DNA from: Thelephora terrestris
Lineage: Eukaryota > Basidiomycota > Agaricomycetes > Thelephorales > Thelephoraceae
Assembly: GCA_015956445.1 (NCBI GenBank)
Contig: WIUZ02000013.1
Coordinates: 496,001-560,000 of the forward strand
DNA length: 64,000 nucleotides
Direction of reading: 5' to 3'
Part shown: positions 9,901 to 20,950 of the stretch, piece by piece
Layout of the letters: every line of letters begins with the position of its first letter
Position numbering within the stretch: position 1 is the stretch's first letter
The notes under the pieces: generated by a model
Databases searched by the model: none
What the model was told of the DNA's origin: nothing
Seen by the model: only the letters and a program-made list of their open reading frames with translations
Made by a program: the position numbers and the translations under genes

Positions 9901-10090
9901 GTTCCCTATCAAACACAGAGATTGGTATCAACCTTCTTCATACTATAACCCAAACGTCGAAGTGACCACCAGATCCCAGAGAGGGACATCCCTAATCTAT
10001 ATTCTCTAACAGTTTGCGTTGTGTTTCATCCAGGAAAATATCACATCCATTGTGAACAAGCCCTAGGATGAACTATGATAGGGTTTTAGT
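9901..10090 (-). pseudogene. Tc1-like transposase, N-terminal remnant
   Basis: On the minus strand this reads peptides such as GCDIFLDETQRKLLENI and LRRLGYSMKKVDTN, which match the helix-turn-helix region of basidiomycete Tc1-like transposases (usual pattern TLRRLGYTMKK). Together with 5871-6631 it is one transposase gene split by E3. The outer limit near 10090 is approximate. Confidence 0.55.
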
Positions 10091-10527
10091 CAGCATAGCA
10101 CAAAAGACAAGTGCGCAAATCAACAAGCCTCGAAATCAGATAACAGTAGTTTTCGTGAGCAGCCACGTGTCTCCACCTCATGTCTTGTAACAACCCTACC
10201 AGTCCCGTCATATCGGCCTAGTATTCAGTAGACTTGGTGGACTGAGACCATGGTATAATCTGAGATCTCGCTGAACTAGGGGATCTTCTGATGAAGCTCT
10301 GTGGTGGCAGAGGATCAAGGCCCAGAGAGTTCCTGTGAAGGTGGGTCCTAGGTTGTACAGTGTCAAGGAACTCCAAGCGGCGACTGGGGAACAGTTGCGA
10401 AGAAAGCGCAAAGGTGGAGAGACCAGAAGAGAGCTAGAGACAAAGCAAGAAGAACAGAGAGATCACAAGAGTTCCGAGAGTTCCGAGAGTTCCAAAGGGG
10501 AGATTCGACGAGGGAAGCGGAGAACAC
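10091..10527. other. GA-rich stretch before E4
   Basis: The stretch is purine-rich with a short direct repeat of GTTCCGAGA near 10469-10495. A long plus frame runs through it into E4 but is low-complexity, and I do not call a gene. Confidence 0.4.
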
Positions 10528-10632
10528 TGTCACGAACGCGTGACATAGTAACTAAAATCACACAAGTCATTCAAGACATTGGCCTTATTCGCAGTAGTAA
10601 AAGTACAAAGACGGCTAAACAATATTACAAGG

Positions 10633-11527
10633 CTAAACAAGAACAAATGGATCTACGTCGCAAGTACAGTCCTGAGGATATGGACAACGATGAGCAAAAT
10701 GATGAGGGTTATGAACACTCTGAGGGCAATACAAATACACCCGAGTTACCAGGTCTTGCCAACATTCCCTACATCCCAACACATCATGGAACAGGCTATC
10801 ATGCATCTCTCGTTTCACGTCCGTCAACGCCTCGCTCACCAATGCGAACCCATAGCGGTCCTGGAGACCCGCTATCTCCACCTTCAACTTCATTCAAACC
10901 TGCCGTGACTTGTCGGAGGAACGACAACGTTGACCAGAACGAGTCATCGGATTCTTGCGATTCTTCTTCCTCTGGGACCTCTCCACCATCTGAAAAACTG
11001 GGGCAGGACTCCAGGGAGGGGATGGAGGGAGAGGAACGCCCTGATCCTGGTGGTGGCGAAGGGATGACTGGGGACTTGCAAGGGGGGTCAGTGCAATAAG
11101 CCCCTCGACATTGGTGTCCAAAATATCGGAAGAGAGACACCTGGAAAGGGCCCCAATGTTCCAAAGCAAAGTGAGAGAAGTCATCATTTAAACTGTTCAC
11201 AATGACGTACATGAGATCCACATGTTTCTCCAGCTTCGTAATCCTATCCTCCCTCTCCCTCTCCATAGCATCCAACAGAGGGGAAACACCAGGGGCGCGC
11301 ATAACCGTTCGGTTAGGGTCTTCATACCTGGCCTGGTCCCAGAATTGAGGAGGGGCATGGTGAGCGGTAAGGAAGTCAATGGCGACCCGGTTATCATGAG
11401 CAATGTTGGCGGGGGAGTTGTAGAGGTGCTGTTCAACCTCATAAGGACGGTCGGTCTCAAAGGACGGAGAGAAGTCGAAGGGGACCGCGTTAGCGTTGAG
11501 GGCGGTAGCGTGAGCGGTGGAAGACAT
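10633..11527 (-). CDS. Gene Y of unit E4
   Basis: This is the paralogue of the Y gene in E2, starting MSSTAHATALNANAVPF. Shared blocks include YEVEQHLYNSPANIAHDN, REDRITKLEKHVDLMYV, CRGAYCTDPPCKSP and, near the C-terminus, LGCRECWQD and NPHHFAHRCPYPQDCTC. Differences between the copies are mostly conservative. As in E2, the join between the linker and the Cys/His-rich end is unresolved. An opposite-strand frame that is open through the same region is probably a shadow of the Pro/Ser-rich linker. Confidence 0.5.
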
Positions 11528-11743
11528 AGTATGGGAAGGTTGTGTATGAGAGGGAAGGGTTGTTAAGTATTGATGAGGGTGGAAAAGAGGCGATGGAGAG
11601 AAAAGACCAATAATCCCCCTGGATTATATACGTCCAAGTCAATAGGACGACCAAAAAGGGGAAACAATAAAGCCATCACTCATTAAAGTCCCAATTAGGG
11701 TAAACGAACCCTCAGCCCCAATCGCGATCCCATCAAAACCCAA

Positions 11744-12143
11744 GAAATCCCCACCACACTTCTATTACTACCTTCCATCACTGGGTCCAGGGTAGAATAG
11801 GTTTTTGAGGATTATTCTAAACAATATTCTGAATATAATTAAAATAATAGATGTGTTATTTTTTAAACAGATTCTGCCCACATCCAAGGAATATCCAAAT
11901 GCGAATAAACTCTCAGCAGTGTTGGCTCTGGGCATTGGATTTGAATAAAATAATCTTGGGATATGGCAAGAATATGTTTAAAATAAGAAATGTTTATCAT
12001 TCTAATTATATTCAGAATATTATTCAAAATAATCCCCAAAAACCTATTCTACCCTGGACCCAGTGCATCCAGAGAAATCCCCACCGATCAGGGGAAATCC
12101 CCGTCATGCTTCTACTACTACCATGAAACACGAGAAATCCCCT
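11744..12143 (-). promoter_or_regulatory. TGGGGATTTC array in E4
   Basis: On the minus strand the word GGGGATTTC occurs with its edges at 11744, 12074, 12094 and 12134. After subtracting the inserted CACTG element and its duplication (290 bp), the spacings are 40, 20 and 40 bp, as in E2. Confidence 0.55.
11779..12065. mobile_element. CACTG element 2 (short inverted-repeat element)
   Basis: This 287-bp element has ends CACTGGGTCCAGGGTAGAAT inverted over about 60 bp and a 3-bp duplication CAT (11776-11778 and 12066-12068). The centre is AT-rich and non-coding. It has the same terminal CACTGGG and duplication length as the larger foldback elements but a different body. It lies in the regulatory array of E4 and adds 290 bp between two sites. 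Confidence 0.8.
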
Positions 12144-12310
12144 AAATACTTCCATCGACTCGTGCTTTTATTGTTCCCGCATTAGTAATTACTATCGACC
12201 GTCCTAAGTCCTTCCTTTCTGACTCATTTGACCTACCCTAAAGTACGCACAGACCATGTGGATCCCTGTTTGGTTCGCTGTAACAATAATGACTCCTGTA
12301 GAGGATTGGG

Positions 12311-12317
12311 TATATAA
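12311..12317 (+). promoter_or_regulatory. TATA box of gene X in E4
   Basis: TATATAA is conserved in the E2 copy. The ATG at 12465 follows about 150 bp later, leaving room for a leader intron from the GTAAGC near 12395 to the CAG just before TGTATG. Confidence 0.5.
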
Positions 12318-12464
12318 GGAAGAGCGTTTGCTCCTTTCTTTTCCCCATTCTCAATCTCTTCTGTACTCCTCTACCTACAACCTGAATAAAAGTAAGCTGA
12401 AGAATCCTCTTTGTGTCTTACTCCTTCTGACTCATTCAAAAGCAGGAATCCTCCTGCCCAGTGT

Positions 12465-13088
12465 ATGTTCAGTGCCCCCAATCTGTTCCCCTCTACTAGT
12501 CCTATTCAACGACCAAGTGTTCCCGACGCTAGGAGATCTATCTGGGAGTATAAACTCATTAGAAGTCTCCAAGTAAACCGAACAGCCGGTTTACTTACTC
12601 ATTTCCCCTATTATTGTCCATTCGCTGCCCTCAACGCCGGAGTTACCACTCCCCCTTTTCTTCTAGGGGCGGATCATCAGTTCCTTTGGAACTCGGACTT
12701 CACTGAAAGTGTCCTTGCGACCGTATACTTCAGTATAAGCCCCGCCTTCTATTTTCCCTCTCCTCAGATTCATCTTACTACCAACGTTCACACACACTCT
12801 CCTGCCATTATCGTTCTCTGGTGGGAAATTCCAACTGAATTACCTTATTCGGTTATAGAATACCTCATCAATTTCGAGCAACTTAGTCATCAAGACTTTG
12901 AACCGTTTGTGCAACAACTAAGTCAATTCTGCCAAGACTATCACTCGTCCGTCTACCCTTATCAAACCGAGCCCCCACTCGCTCTTGATATTCCCCCCAT
13001 CCTCACTCCCACACCCGGAACCCCCGTTCGAATTCGACCCGATACCCCTCATCCCACCACTAATCCTCTAGCGCCCCACAAACAGTAA
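12465..13088 (+). CDS. Gene X of unit E4, unknown protein
   Basis: It encodes 207 residues beginning MFSAPNLFPS, exactly the length of the E2 copy. Strongly shared blocks are RRSIWEYKLIRSLQVNRTAG, LLGADHQFLWNSDFTESVL and IPTELPYSVIEYL. The frame stays open upstream of this Met, but similarity to the other copy and the likely leader intron favour this start. The stop is followed after 20 bp by the end of the unit, so the gene fills the unit to its edge. Function is unknown. Confidence 0.62.
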   Translation: MFSAPNLFPSTSPIQRPSVPDARRSIWEYKLIRSLQVNRTAGLLTHFPYYCPFAALNAGVTTPPFLLGADHQFLWNSDFTESVLATVYFSISPAFYFPSPQIHLTTNVHTHSPAIIVLWWEIPTELPYSVIEYLINFEQLSHQDFEPFVQQLSQFCQDYHSSVYPYQTEPPLALDIPPILTPTPGTPVRIRPDTPHPTTNPLAPHKQ

Positions 13089-13108
13089 GCAGGCCTTCAA
13101 CCCTGACA

Positions 13109-14958
13109 AACACGAGGGGAAGACACTGAGGAAAGCAAGAAGACACTGGGGATGACGAGGGGACTAGAGCAAAGCTTCAGACTAGGAGGAGGGGAACATG
13201 GCTGACTGGACTTCAATAGGATGGAGCGCAATGATCTCCAGAGTAGCTAGTACAGGATATATATACTAAGGTCTGCTCTGAGAAGGACCCAGAGAAGAAA
13301 GGAGGGAAACTGCAAAATAGGGACCTATGATGCAATGGCGAAGTCATAGGGGAAGAGGAGAAAAGGGGAAAGTCATCATAAAGGGGGAACTAAGCAAAGG
13401 GGAAAGTCTTCGGGAGAAGAGGAAGCTCCGGCGAAGGAGAGGAAGCTCTGGCGAAGAGGAAGTTCACAAAGAGGAAGTTCGCAAAGAGGAAGCTCTGGCG
13501 AAGAAGAAGAAGTTCTGAAGAGGAGGAGGTTCCAAAGAGGAGGAGGTTCCAAAGGTTCTGAAGGGGAGGAAAAGCGAAGAGGAGGAATGAGGACTGAGGA
13601 CAGCAAACCTCAGAATCCCTTATTCCCAGAACTGGAGGCACTACATCGCTCGCTGACAAGCCTTTGGCTTTCATATTCACCACAATCCATCCTACATCTT
13701 CTGAAACCGGTTTTCCTTTCATTTTCTAGATATACTTCATCAGCCGCTATGGCTCCATGATAAAAATATGAGACACTGCATGAGGAAAATGAAGATATCT
13801 GGCAGGGAGAGCACCGATCAATAATGGTAGCTCGTGCCAACAGGGAGCACATAGACCCCCCGAGAATGCACAGAAACACTTCCTTGGATGCCATTTGGTA
13901 GTGTAACACGTACACTTTGATGACCGGTCCAAAAATGAGAGAGGGGGATGCAAGTTCAGTGAGAGGGGTGAGAAGTGGATGTCTTGACAGTTGTTGGGGA
14001 GCAGTGGAGTCCTGCCGCATGAGACCTTAGGGACATGTCCTGAATAAGATTTTTACTAACCAAGACCCGCCGTGTTTTGATGCAGCAAAGATATGAGTGT
14101 TCCGAGCAGAAAGAGTGGTGATCAGAGACGTGGCAATATGCACGTTGAAACTCGAGATTAACAGGAAATTGCTGGTGCTATGCCCTAGCCTGATGACCCA
14201 AGATAAAGGGGAGACGAAGTATTTTATGAGAGGTAGAGTATGCACAGAGTTATTCGTGTTTGTGGGTACAGTGAGAGTTAGAAGAAAGTGATCGGCGCGA
14301 CTCGCGCCTGCCAACTATTTCGCAAACGGCAGTAAGAGGCGTGGGAAAATTGATCTGCCTATTTGGTCTTTATATCAGTTACCAAATGGGGTTAGGCAGA
14401 TTGATATAATTGGAAAGAACCAACTCTAGAAAACCTTTATGTCTGGTAATTTATGTGGTTTGTGATACACAGTGGAAGATATATTCCCCACTATGGGTCC
14501 AACCATAGTGGGGATACAACAATGCACATGTTGTCAAGATTGTATCACCATCTGCATTTGCTATGTGTTTATGCACTCAACTCTCCATTGCAATGTGAAT
14601 ATGTTTTGGAAACCCAGAATTTCCAGCTGGTCATTCTTCCAAGATTCAATATAGAGGGTAAGGCACAAGAAAGAGGGATAAATGTAGTGATCATTTTTTC
14701 TGCAAACAGCTGCAAGCATTTTATGTTACAAGGACTAGTGTGCCACCAGTGCACAGCTGTCCATGGAACAACTGGGATCAAAGTTAATTGATCTAGGTTT
14801 GAAAACTCCTCACCAGAGACGAGATGCAAAGCTCAACAAAAGTGAGAATGAAGATGGGTAAAGATTACAAATGAAACAGGAGGAGACATGTCCGTGACCC
14901 AAACCGCAGAGGATAAACACGACGAAAAAAGGAATAAGAGAAGTGGTACAAACCACAC
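13109..14958. other. 1.8-kb stretch with no supportable gene
   Basis: 13,110-13,600 is GA-rich with imperfect direct repeats around GAGGAAGCTCTGGCGAAGAG (13425-13575). 13,600-14,850 has scattered short frames on both strands that I cannot match to a family. Two hairpins are visible, one near 14350-14405 and one at 14485-14514. Confidence 0.5.
14485..14514. repeat. Perfect 12-bp hairpin
   Basis: TCCCCACTATGG is followed after six bases by its exact reverse complement. It stands in non-coding DNA and may be the core of a small foldback element. Confidence 0.6.
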
Positions 14959-17900
14959 CTAATCAAACCCGCCAACAATCTTTTTCGTAGGCTTGAGACT
15001 GACGGGCCTTCGACTGGTGTTAAACTTCCTTGTAGACCCTTTCGCCTCCGAAACCTCATCCTCGGCACTCTCATCCGAATCAATCGAATGGTGTCCAAAG
15101 GAACTGATCACCTTCGAAGGGTTCCTCTGGAGCGACGTCGTCGTGTGATCAGGCGCTTGGTCGACCCGCAACGTCCTCTCGCAAACCGCAAACGCCCTCA
15201 TAGTCTCCTCGTCCATTTCCACATTGAACAAATCGAAAATGTACCTGCGGACCAGGAGCCGATACTTCTGCGTTGAGATGGTATGGAGAACTCGGTAGAA
15301 TAACTGAGGTGAACTGAAAATGCGCCGGAACTCTGGACGACCTTTCATTCTGAAGAGGTCAGCCAATGGATCAGTTGTTGCGTTTACCTCTCAGGGTTAC
15401 GGACACGCACTTCGCCAGGGCTCTTGAAGCAGTATTCGCAATTACGGTATTGGCGAGATTCGAAACCGCAGTCATGACCTCGACTTCGTTCTCGGACATC
15501 GGGGGCTTGAGCCTCATACTGGTCTCTTTTGGATGGGTAACCTCCCATGATGGTATCTGCAGGGGGAAATATCAGCCCGGATCTGCATGAGGTTCTAGGA
15601 AACGGTACCGAAAGGAATTTCTCGATGCTGGCTGGGATGCAGAGCCCCGTGGGCAACCCCAACGGAGACAACGTCGCTTCCCAACCATAGTCTTCGAGGA
15701 TCTCTGCGCCCTGTGGGGTCGAGGAGACCAAACCCAGAGCGAAGAAACACGTCCTAAGCGGGAAAGAGGGATATTCGTCAGGGCGCAATCTGAGAATCGC
15801 AGCAACGCCTCGACCCCACCCTCGAACAGAAAGCACTTGCGACTTCTCCGCGATGTTCAAGATGTCGGGGATGACTTCCTCTTCCTCCAAAAACGGCAGA
15901 CCCCCCTCAGTAGCCCCAATATTCCCCTAAAGTTTAGGATCTCTGTCGTTACCACGAGCAAAGTTATGCACGAAAGAAAACCGGGCTCACCACCGCCCAT
16001 AGTATACTCTTCAACTTCAATATGATATCAGGGTCTTCCTGTTCCAACCCGTGCTTCTTGATGAATTGCGCAAACTCGCTGAAATGACCTTTTTGATGAA
16101 GCACTTGACAACCGAGTTCAGTCTTGGCCATGACCCCATAAAAGTGGGGTGGAACTATCCCGTCAAACACACTGAGAGAAATGTCAGTCGATCGGAACTG
16201 TTGGTTGATTCTCATTGCCTACGGTACGTCATCGTCCCGTTCACCACTGTTGAAGTTGAAGTTGAACGCGCGGGCGAGGAAGATCTCAATCTCCACCACG
16301 TAGTGAACGTTCCTCGTCTGCAACCATCAGCTTAGCTTCTCACGACGAAATATACAACGCACATTAAACCAAACATCCATCTCCCGATCAATATAATCCG
16401 CTGAATACAGATAACGGAACCCGACCGGTGTCGACATGAACCTATACACATTTAGATCCACTTTCATAACGTCATGCACTTCGACTCACTTGAGTAAAAG
16501 AGGGTGTCCGATATCCCCAAGATGATCAAGCATTGGTTGCATTTCAACAACCACATGCAAGACATCGTTGACTTCACAGGCTTCCCGTAAAAAGGTCACA
16601 GCGAGCCCTCTCACTTCGACTGCAGGATCGTATAGTTGCGTCAGTAGCAACCTCAATGTCCAAGAGTTCGCAATTGGGCTAGCTCGGACGAGCTCTCCAA
16701 GGTGTTTCGTCGCGTACGAACGGATGTGCTACGGACTGCGGCTTCAGGATCTAAGATTTGATCGAAATTTACCGTGGCGGACCTTGTAACTGGACGTCAA
16801 AGCTTTGGACAGAACAATACGAGGGTGGCCATCGCTATAGAGTTCCGGGTAAGATATCAAGATTCGAGCGGAAACAACCGAGAGCCATGGGACCCACGTG
16901 CTGTAATCGAGGTTCTCTATTATGAGCTTCATTAAATCTTCCCTACTTCTGAGCTCGCTCAAGTGGTAGAATGCAGTGAAGATCTTGAATTTCTCCAGCA
17001 ATCTGGTGGTGGGGACACGCCAGTGCCGTCAATGGGAATTAACAAAAGATGGGAAACCGTAGCAGGACATACTCGATGCCCTCTTTGTGTTTACTCAAGG
17101 TTCCGAGCATCTCCAGGTACCCATACGTCAAGGTCTCAGCTATCCTTCGCTTTGACAATATCGGGTCTGAAGGTGGGAAACCGTTGAACTAACAGAATCA
17201 CATCAGCTTCACGCAAAAAAGCCAACAAGGCGTTGCAAATACCGGGTCTAGCTGAGCGAAGCTCGCCCTGATTTGCGGCAGGAACTCATCTTCCGTCGAT
17301 AACAATCTCACACCTTCCGGACTTGCGAGCAAAGTCGTGAGCATCGCGCACCCAAGTTTTACCCATTTCGCATTCCCCTACACGGAGAGGAGCGGGGAGA
17401 TAACTGAGCGTCATGTCACAATACGGACCGTATCGCACACCTTTCCCCTCGGGAGATCTGAAAACCTGTGACTGAATGGATGGAAGAACGAGGTCAGGCG
17501 TCTGGTGAACCTAGAGACTTTTATCGCTTCTTCCATCCTCTTCGGATTTAATAGCGGCCCTTCAATGAGGTCTAGAAGCGTATCGAAGTTCCATTTTGTG
17601 TGGTCCTTCGTCAGCATAACCTGCAAAAGTGTTGGGACGCATGGGACGGGGAGATTTAGATGACGCACATGTGTTTCCAATAGCGTCGCCCGGAACGCCT
17701 CCCCATCCATTTGCATGCCCATCTTAATCTTCACTTGCTCCACCTGGCGTTGCCCTCTTCTGACTGCATCCTCCGAGTTCGCCCTTTGTGGTAATCAATG
17801 GAACCGAGGTTTCATGTCGGCGGTTTCTCTCACTCACCTTGGCCTGGAATCTTTCACATTAGTCGCTGGCTCCAACTTCGACCTGTTTCTATTGAAGCTA

Positions 17901-20473
17901 TCGATTGCCGAGAGGGCCGAAGTTCCGACTATCCGATGTTCCCCATCGTTGTAATCAGCAGCCAAAGCGAAGATACGAGGAACCATCTTTAGTAGGAGAA
18001 CAGATAGTTGGGAGAGTAGAGTTAGACAGTGCACCACACAGAACGCTAGCGGGATTTCCAAACCTGGATCTTGGCAGCAGCGCTCAAAGACAAGACCTTG
18101 TTTCCCATGTGAAGAACTTCAGCCATGAGCAACGTGGCCTTCCGAGAAAGGTTTGTGCCAATGATGTTTTCCTCGCACATTGATGAGAGCGCCTATCAAC
18201 ATGTTATGGTTAGAGGGGGTCCTAGGATTCTGAGGAACACGTATGCACGGCATGCGTGCACTGACATCAAGCAAACCCGCAGCCACAAAAACCCTGATTA
18301 ACAGGGCGATGTACTGATCCGTCACTTTGAGCGTGGACTGCTGCTGTTTCTGGGCAGTGTCCGGTTCTTTGGGCTCTTTGGGCTCTTTCTTCTCCTTCGG
18401 GTTCCTGCGATACACTGAATTGCAGGAAGGGAGGTTAGGGCTTCCTGCGATCCGAATACAAGATGCTATTACGCACTGGTCAACCTCCTCCCGTCGATGA
18501 AAGTCTGGTACCAATCCGGCGGTTTGATGTTTAGAAGATCGAAAAACATGTCCAAGACTATTTCCTGATCGCACAACTCAGCTCGGGTATTACCGAAGCC
18601 CCGAAAGCGACGTACCCTTGTTTCCAACGAGGGTATTCTCAACGTGTCGATAACCGTCTTGATCGCTTTCATATCATCCATACAGAAATAGATGAGGCCT
18701 ATAAACTTGACATCGTGGTGAGCGAATTCTACAAGGGGTAAGAATACCACGAACCGCTCCAAGTTCGCAACATCATAGCAACGACCCTAGTACAAGCCCT
18801 CACCCGGTCCGAGTATTCGAGGCCCCTCCCGTAAGCATCCGTTACTCCGGTCAGTGCTATCTATAAGCAACTCAGTATCATCAAATGATGATATGGGAAG
18901 TGTGGCAACAAGACCTCAAGATCAGATCCCGGTCGAAGATAACCTCTCGTTCGAGGTAAGTCGACGATATAGAGGAAGGTGGAAGCAAGTAAGTGTGTCA
19001 GCTCCCCGGGGGCTTCCGCGAGACTATGGAGCAGAACTCGCAGACCACCACACCGGGCCAGTAGGTCGATATCGATCATCACTGTTGGTCCAAGTAGATT
19101 GAAGATCGTCAAGACAACTCAAATGTCGAAGCGTGCTCACAAATTTCTGCGAGGGTCAGAATACATATTTGGCGGAACGGTTCGTCAGCGTGCTCAGCCA
19201 CAGCGATGAATGCTCTTATGACGGGCTCGCAGATAGGCACTCTGCTCGCAACCGCTGCATGATACGGTGTTCGATGTTCGGCCCCTATCTGTACAATGGC
19301 CCGAATAAGTTTGATGACTTGTTCTTTCTCCACAGAGAATTTATTGTCCCGTGATAGAGATCTAGGAGATGTGAGGAAGAATTAATAGAAAAGAGGGAGT
19401 TATTTGACCCACTTGACTATGTACCAATCTATTGGGTGCTCCCTGAGCTTTTTGACGGTTTCGATATCGATGAGCGCGTGCCGAATGAGTCTGTATGTCA
19501 TCGCACGGCAATATTTCGTACTCCTGTCTCCAAGGCAGGGCAGAACGCTAAGTTGGACATAAGGTCTCACCACCGCGACTCTGGTGCGAAGGGTGTGCTT
19601 ACGCTTGCAAGAGGTCGTTGATGTTCAGTTCATACCTCACCCGAACATTCGTTTGCAGTATTGTCGTCAAGCGTGAAATCAACTCGGCTTTCGACGTGGG
19701 AATGGATTCATCTACTGGTGGCGAGAGAGAGGCAGCGATCGAGGTGGGAGAGCTCGGGGCCGAGCCAGAAGCGGGTTTCAGGTTGAGGGAAGAGAGGGTT
19801 TTGACCATATTCGTCGCATTCTTGAGGGCAGTGCGGAAGTCATCAACTGGTGGAATGGTGAGGGAGCGTAAGAAGATCTGGACATGTGCGCCGACCTTTG
19901 CGGAGCGAATCCCCCCTCTGTAATACCCCCCGCCGCGCTGGTGGCGAACCTCTCTGCCTTGCCAAAGCTCTCGTGTCTATCACGAAGATAAAGACAAAAA
20001 ACGATCATCCAGCTAAGATACGTACAGGCCTCGATATCGTCCCTGATTGCCTCTATCTTCTTCCGCGCAGTGTTCAGCTCAGACTGAACCTGGCCTCGGA
20101 GGGCATCCTGTACCATGCACCGTTATCCTACTAGAATTCTAAAGATAGACGCGGGATGAACCAACATCCAGATCCATGCTGAGAAGGTTTTCTGCGCCAT
20201 CTTTTATGCGGTTCTCAACTCGTAGGGTCTCTTGAAGGCTCTCCAGCTAGACGTGAAACGAACGAAGATTGGACTCAAGTCACGCTAGGCGATAACTCTG
20301 AAGCACACCTGAGTTGTTAATTGTCTTTCATCCCATTCCTCCGGAGCACTCGCCGTGACTCCAGTGGTTGTCGCAATCGACGCGGCACCGACTGAAAGGA
20401 AGCTCGAAGATTCAACGAGAGAGATGCCGTCGAGGTTCGTCATGGATTGGACATCTGTGCTTTGCGTCGGCAT
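14959..20473 (-). CDS. AVO3: Rictor/Avo3 (Ste20 of fission yeast), TORC2 scaffold
   Basis: Rictor is the defining scaffold subunit of TOR complex 2, which acts at the plasma membrane to activate AGC kinases and shape actin and lipid balance. The gene is split into many exons by short introns. From the start at 20473 (MPTQSTDVQS) come a coiled-coil segment (LESLQETLRVENRIKDGAEN near 20190), the RICTOR_N repeats (for example VIKLIRAIVQIGAEHRTPYH near 19300), the middle domain (HTKWNFDTLLDLIEGPLLNP near 17560, then FHPFSHRFSDL), and the RICTOR_V region (TELGCQVLHQKGHFSEFAQF near 16120, then SSTPQGAEILEDYGWEATLS near 15700). The tail is basic. Further Met codons upstream are not excluded. It is divergent from the uL22 gene. 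Confidence 0.9.
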
Positions 20474-20950
20474 CTCATGCGCAGTCGCCAAGGCCAGGAG
20501 GAGTCAGATCAAGAACATGACACGATATCGATCTTTCCTTATGTATTTGAAAATCGTTCATCGTTCACAATTGCGGCCGCCGACACACATCAGAATCTAT
20601 GCCGGAGCTGCCGGAGCGCCGCGCGTGCGCACGGCCTCCCTCCGAGTAGGTTCGGCCCCGCAGGACCCAGTCACCTTCCCATTCACTGAATCTAGGTTTT
20701 GGACAAGATACTGACTCAATCCAACCATAGCTCCACTTTGTCTGTATCACACTCTCCGACCGGTTCCCCGAGAACTTTCCAGACTCTCGTTGATCAAAAG
20801 GCAACCGGCAACCGCGCGTCGCAACCGTGAGACTTCCTCGGGAAAAAGGCACTCGGTATTATCCGATCAACTGTACAGATCGGGACAAGCCACAATCCTC
20901 CCATTCCCATCATCCAAGAGTCGTTACGATTGAGACCACCCGACGTCAAA
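20474..20950. promoter_or_regulatory. Divergent promoter region of Rictor and uL22
   Basis: This 477-bp region separates two head-to-head genes. I see no clear TATA box. It contains a NotI-like GCGGCCGC near 20575. Confidence 0.4.

Larger units (their letters stand above)
10528..13108. mobile_element. E4: inverted second copy of the X-Y unit
   Basis: The unit starts TGTCACGAACG at 10528 and ends TCAACCCTGACA at 13108, with a perfect 5-bp duplication AACAC (10523-10527 and 13109-13113). Apart from a 287-bp CACTG element at 11779-12065 it is collinear with E2 in reverse orientation, about 2.29 kb. It carries Y on minus and X on plus. Having its own target duplication shows it is a separate insertion and not a simple inverted duplication of E2. 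Confidence 0.82.

Noticed and set aside
1259-13108. One large inverted duplication (1.3-3.6 kb against 10.5-13.1 kb)
   Set aside because: Each copy has its own 5-bp target duplication, so they are two independent insertions in opposite orientation.
13327-13722. Glu/Lys-rich and complementary Leu/Ser/Pro-rich frames
   Set aside because: They are low-complexity products of imperfect GA-rich repeats, with no family resemblance.
13610-14020. Minus-strand frame with a cysteine-containing, partly hydrophobic protein
   Set aside because: Single frame without a homologue I recognise, no clear promoter or intron context; too weak to call.
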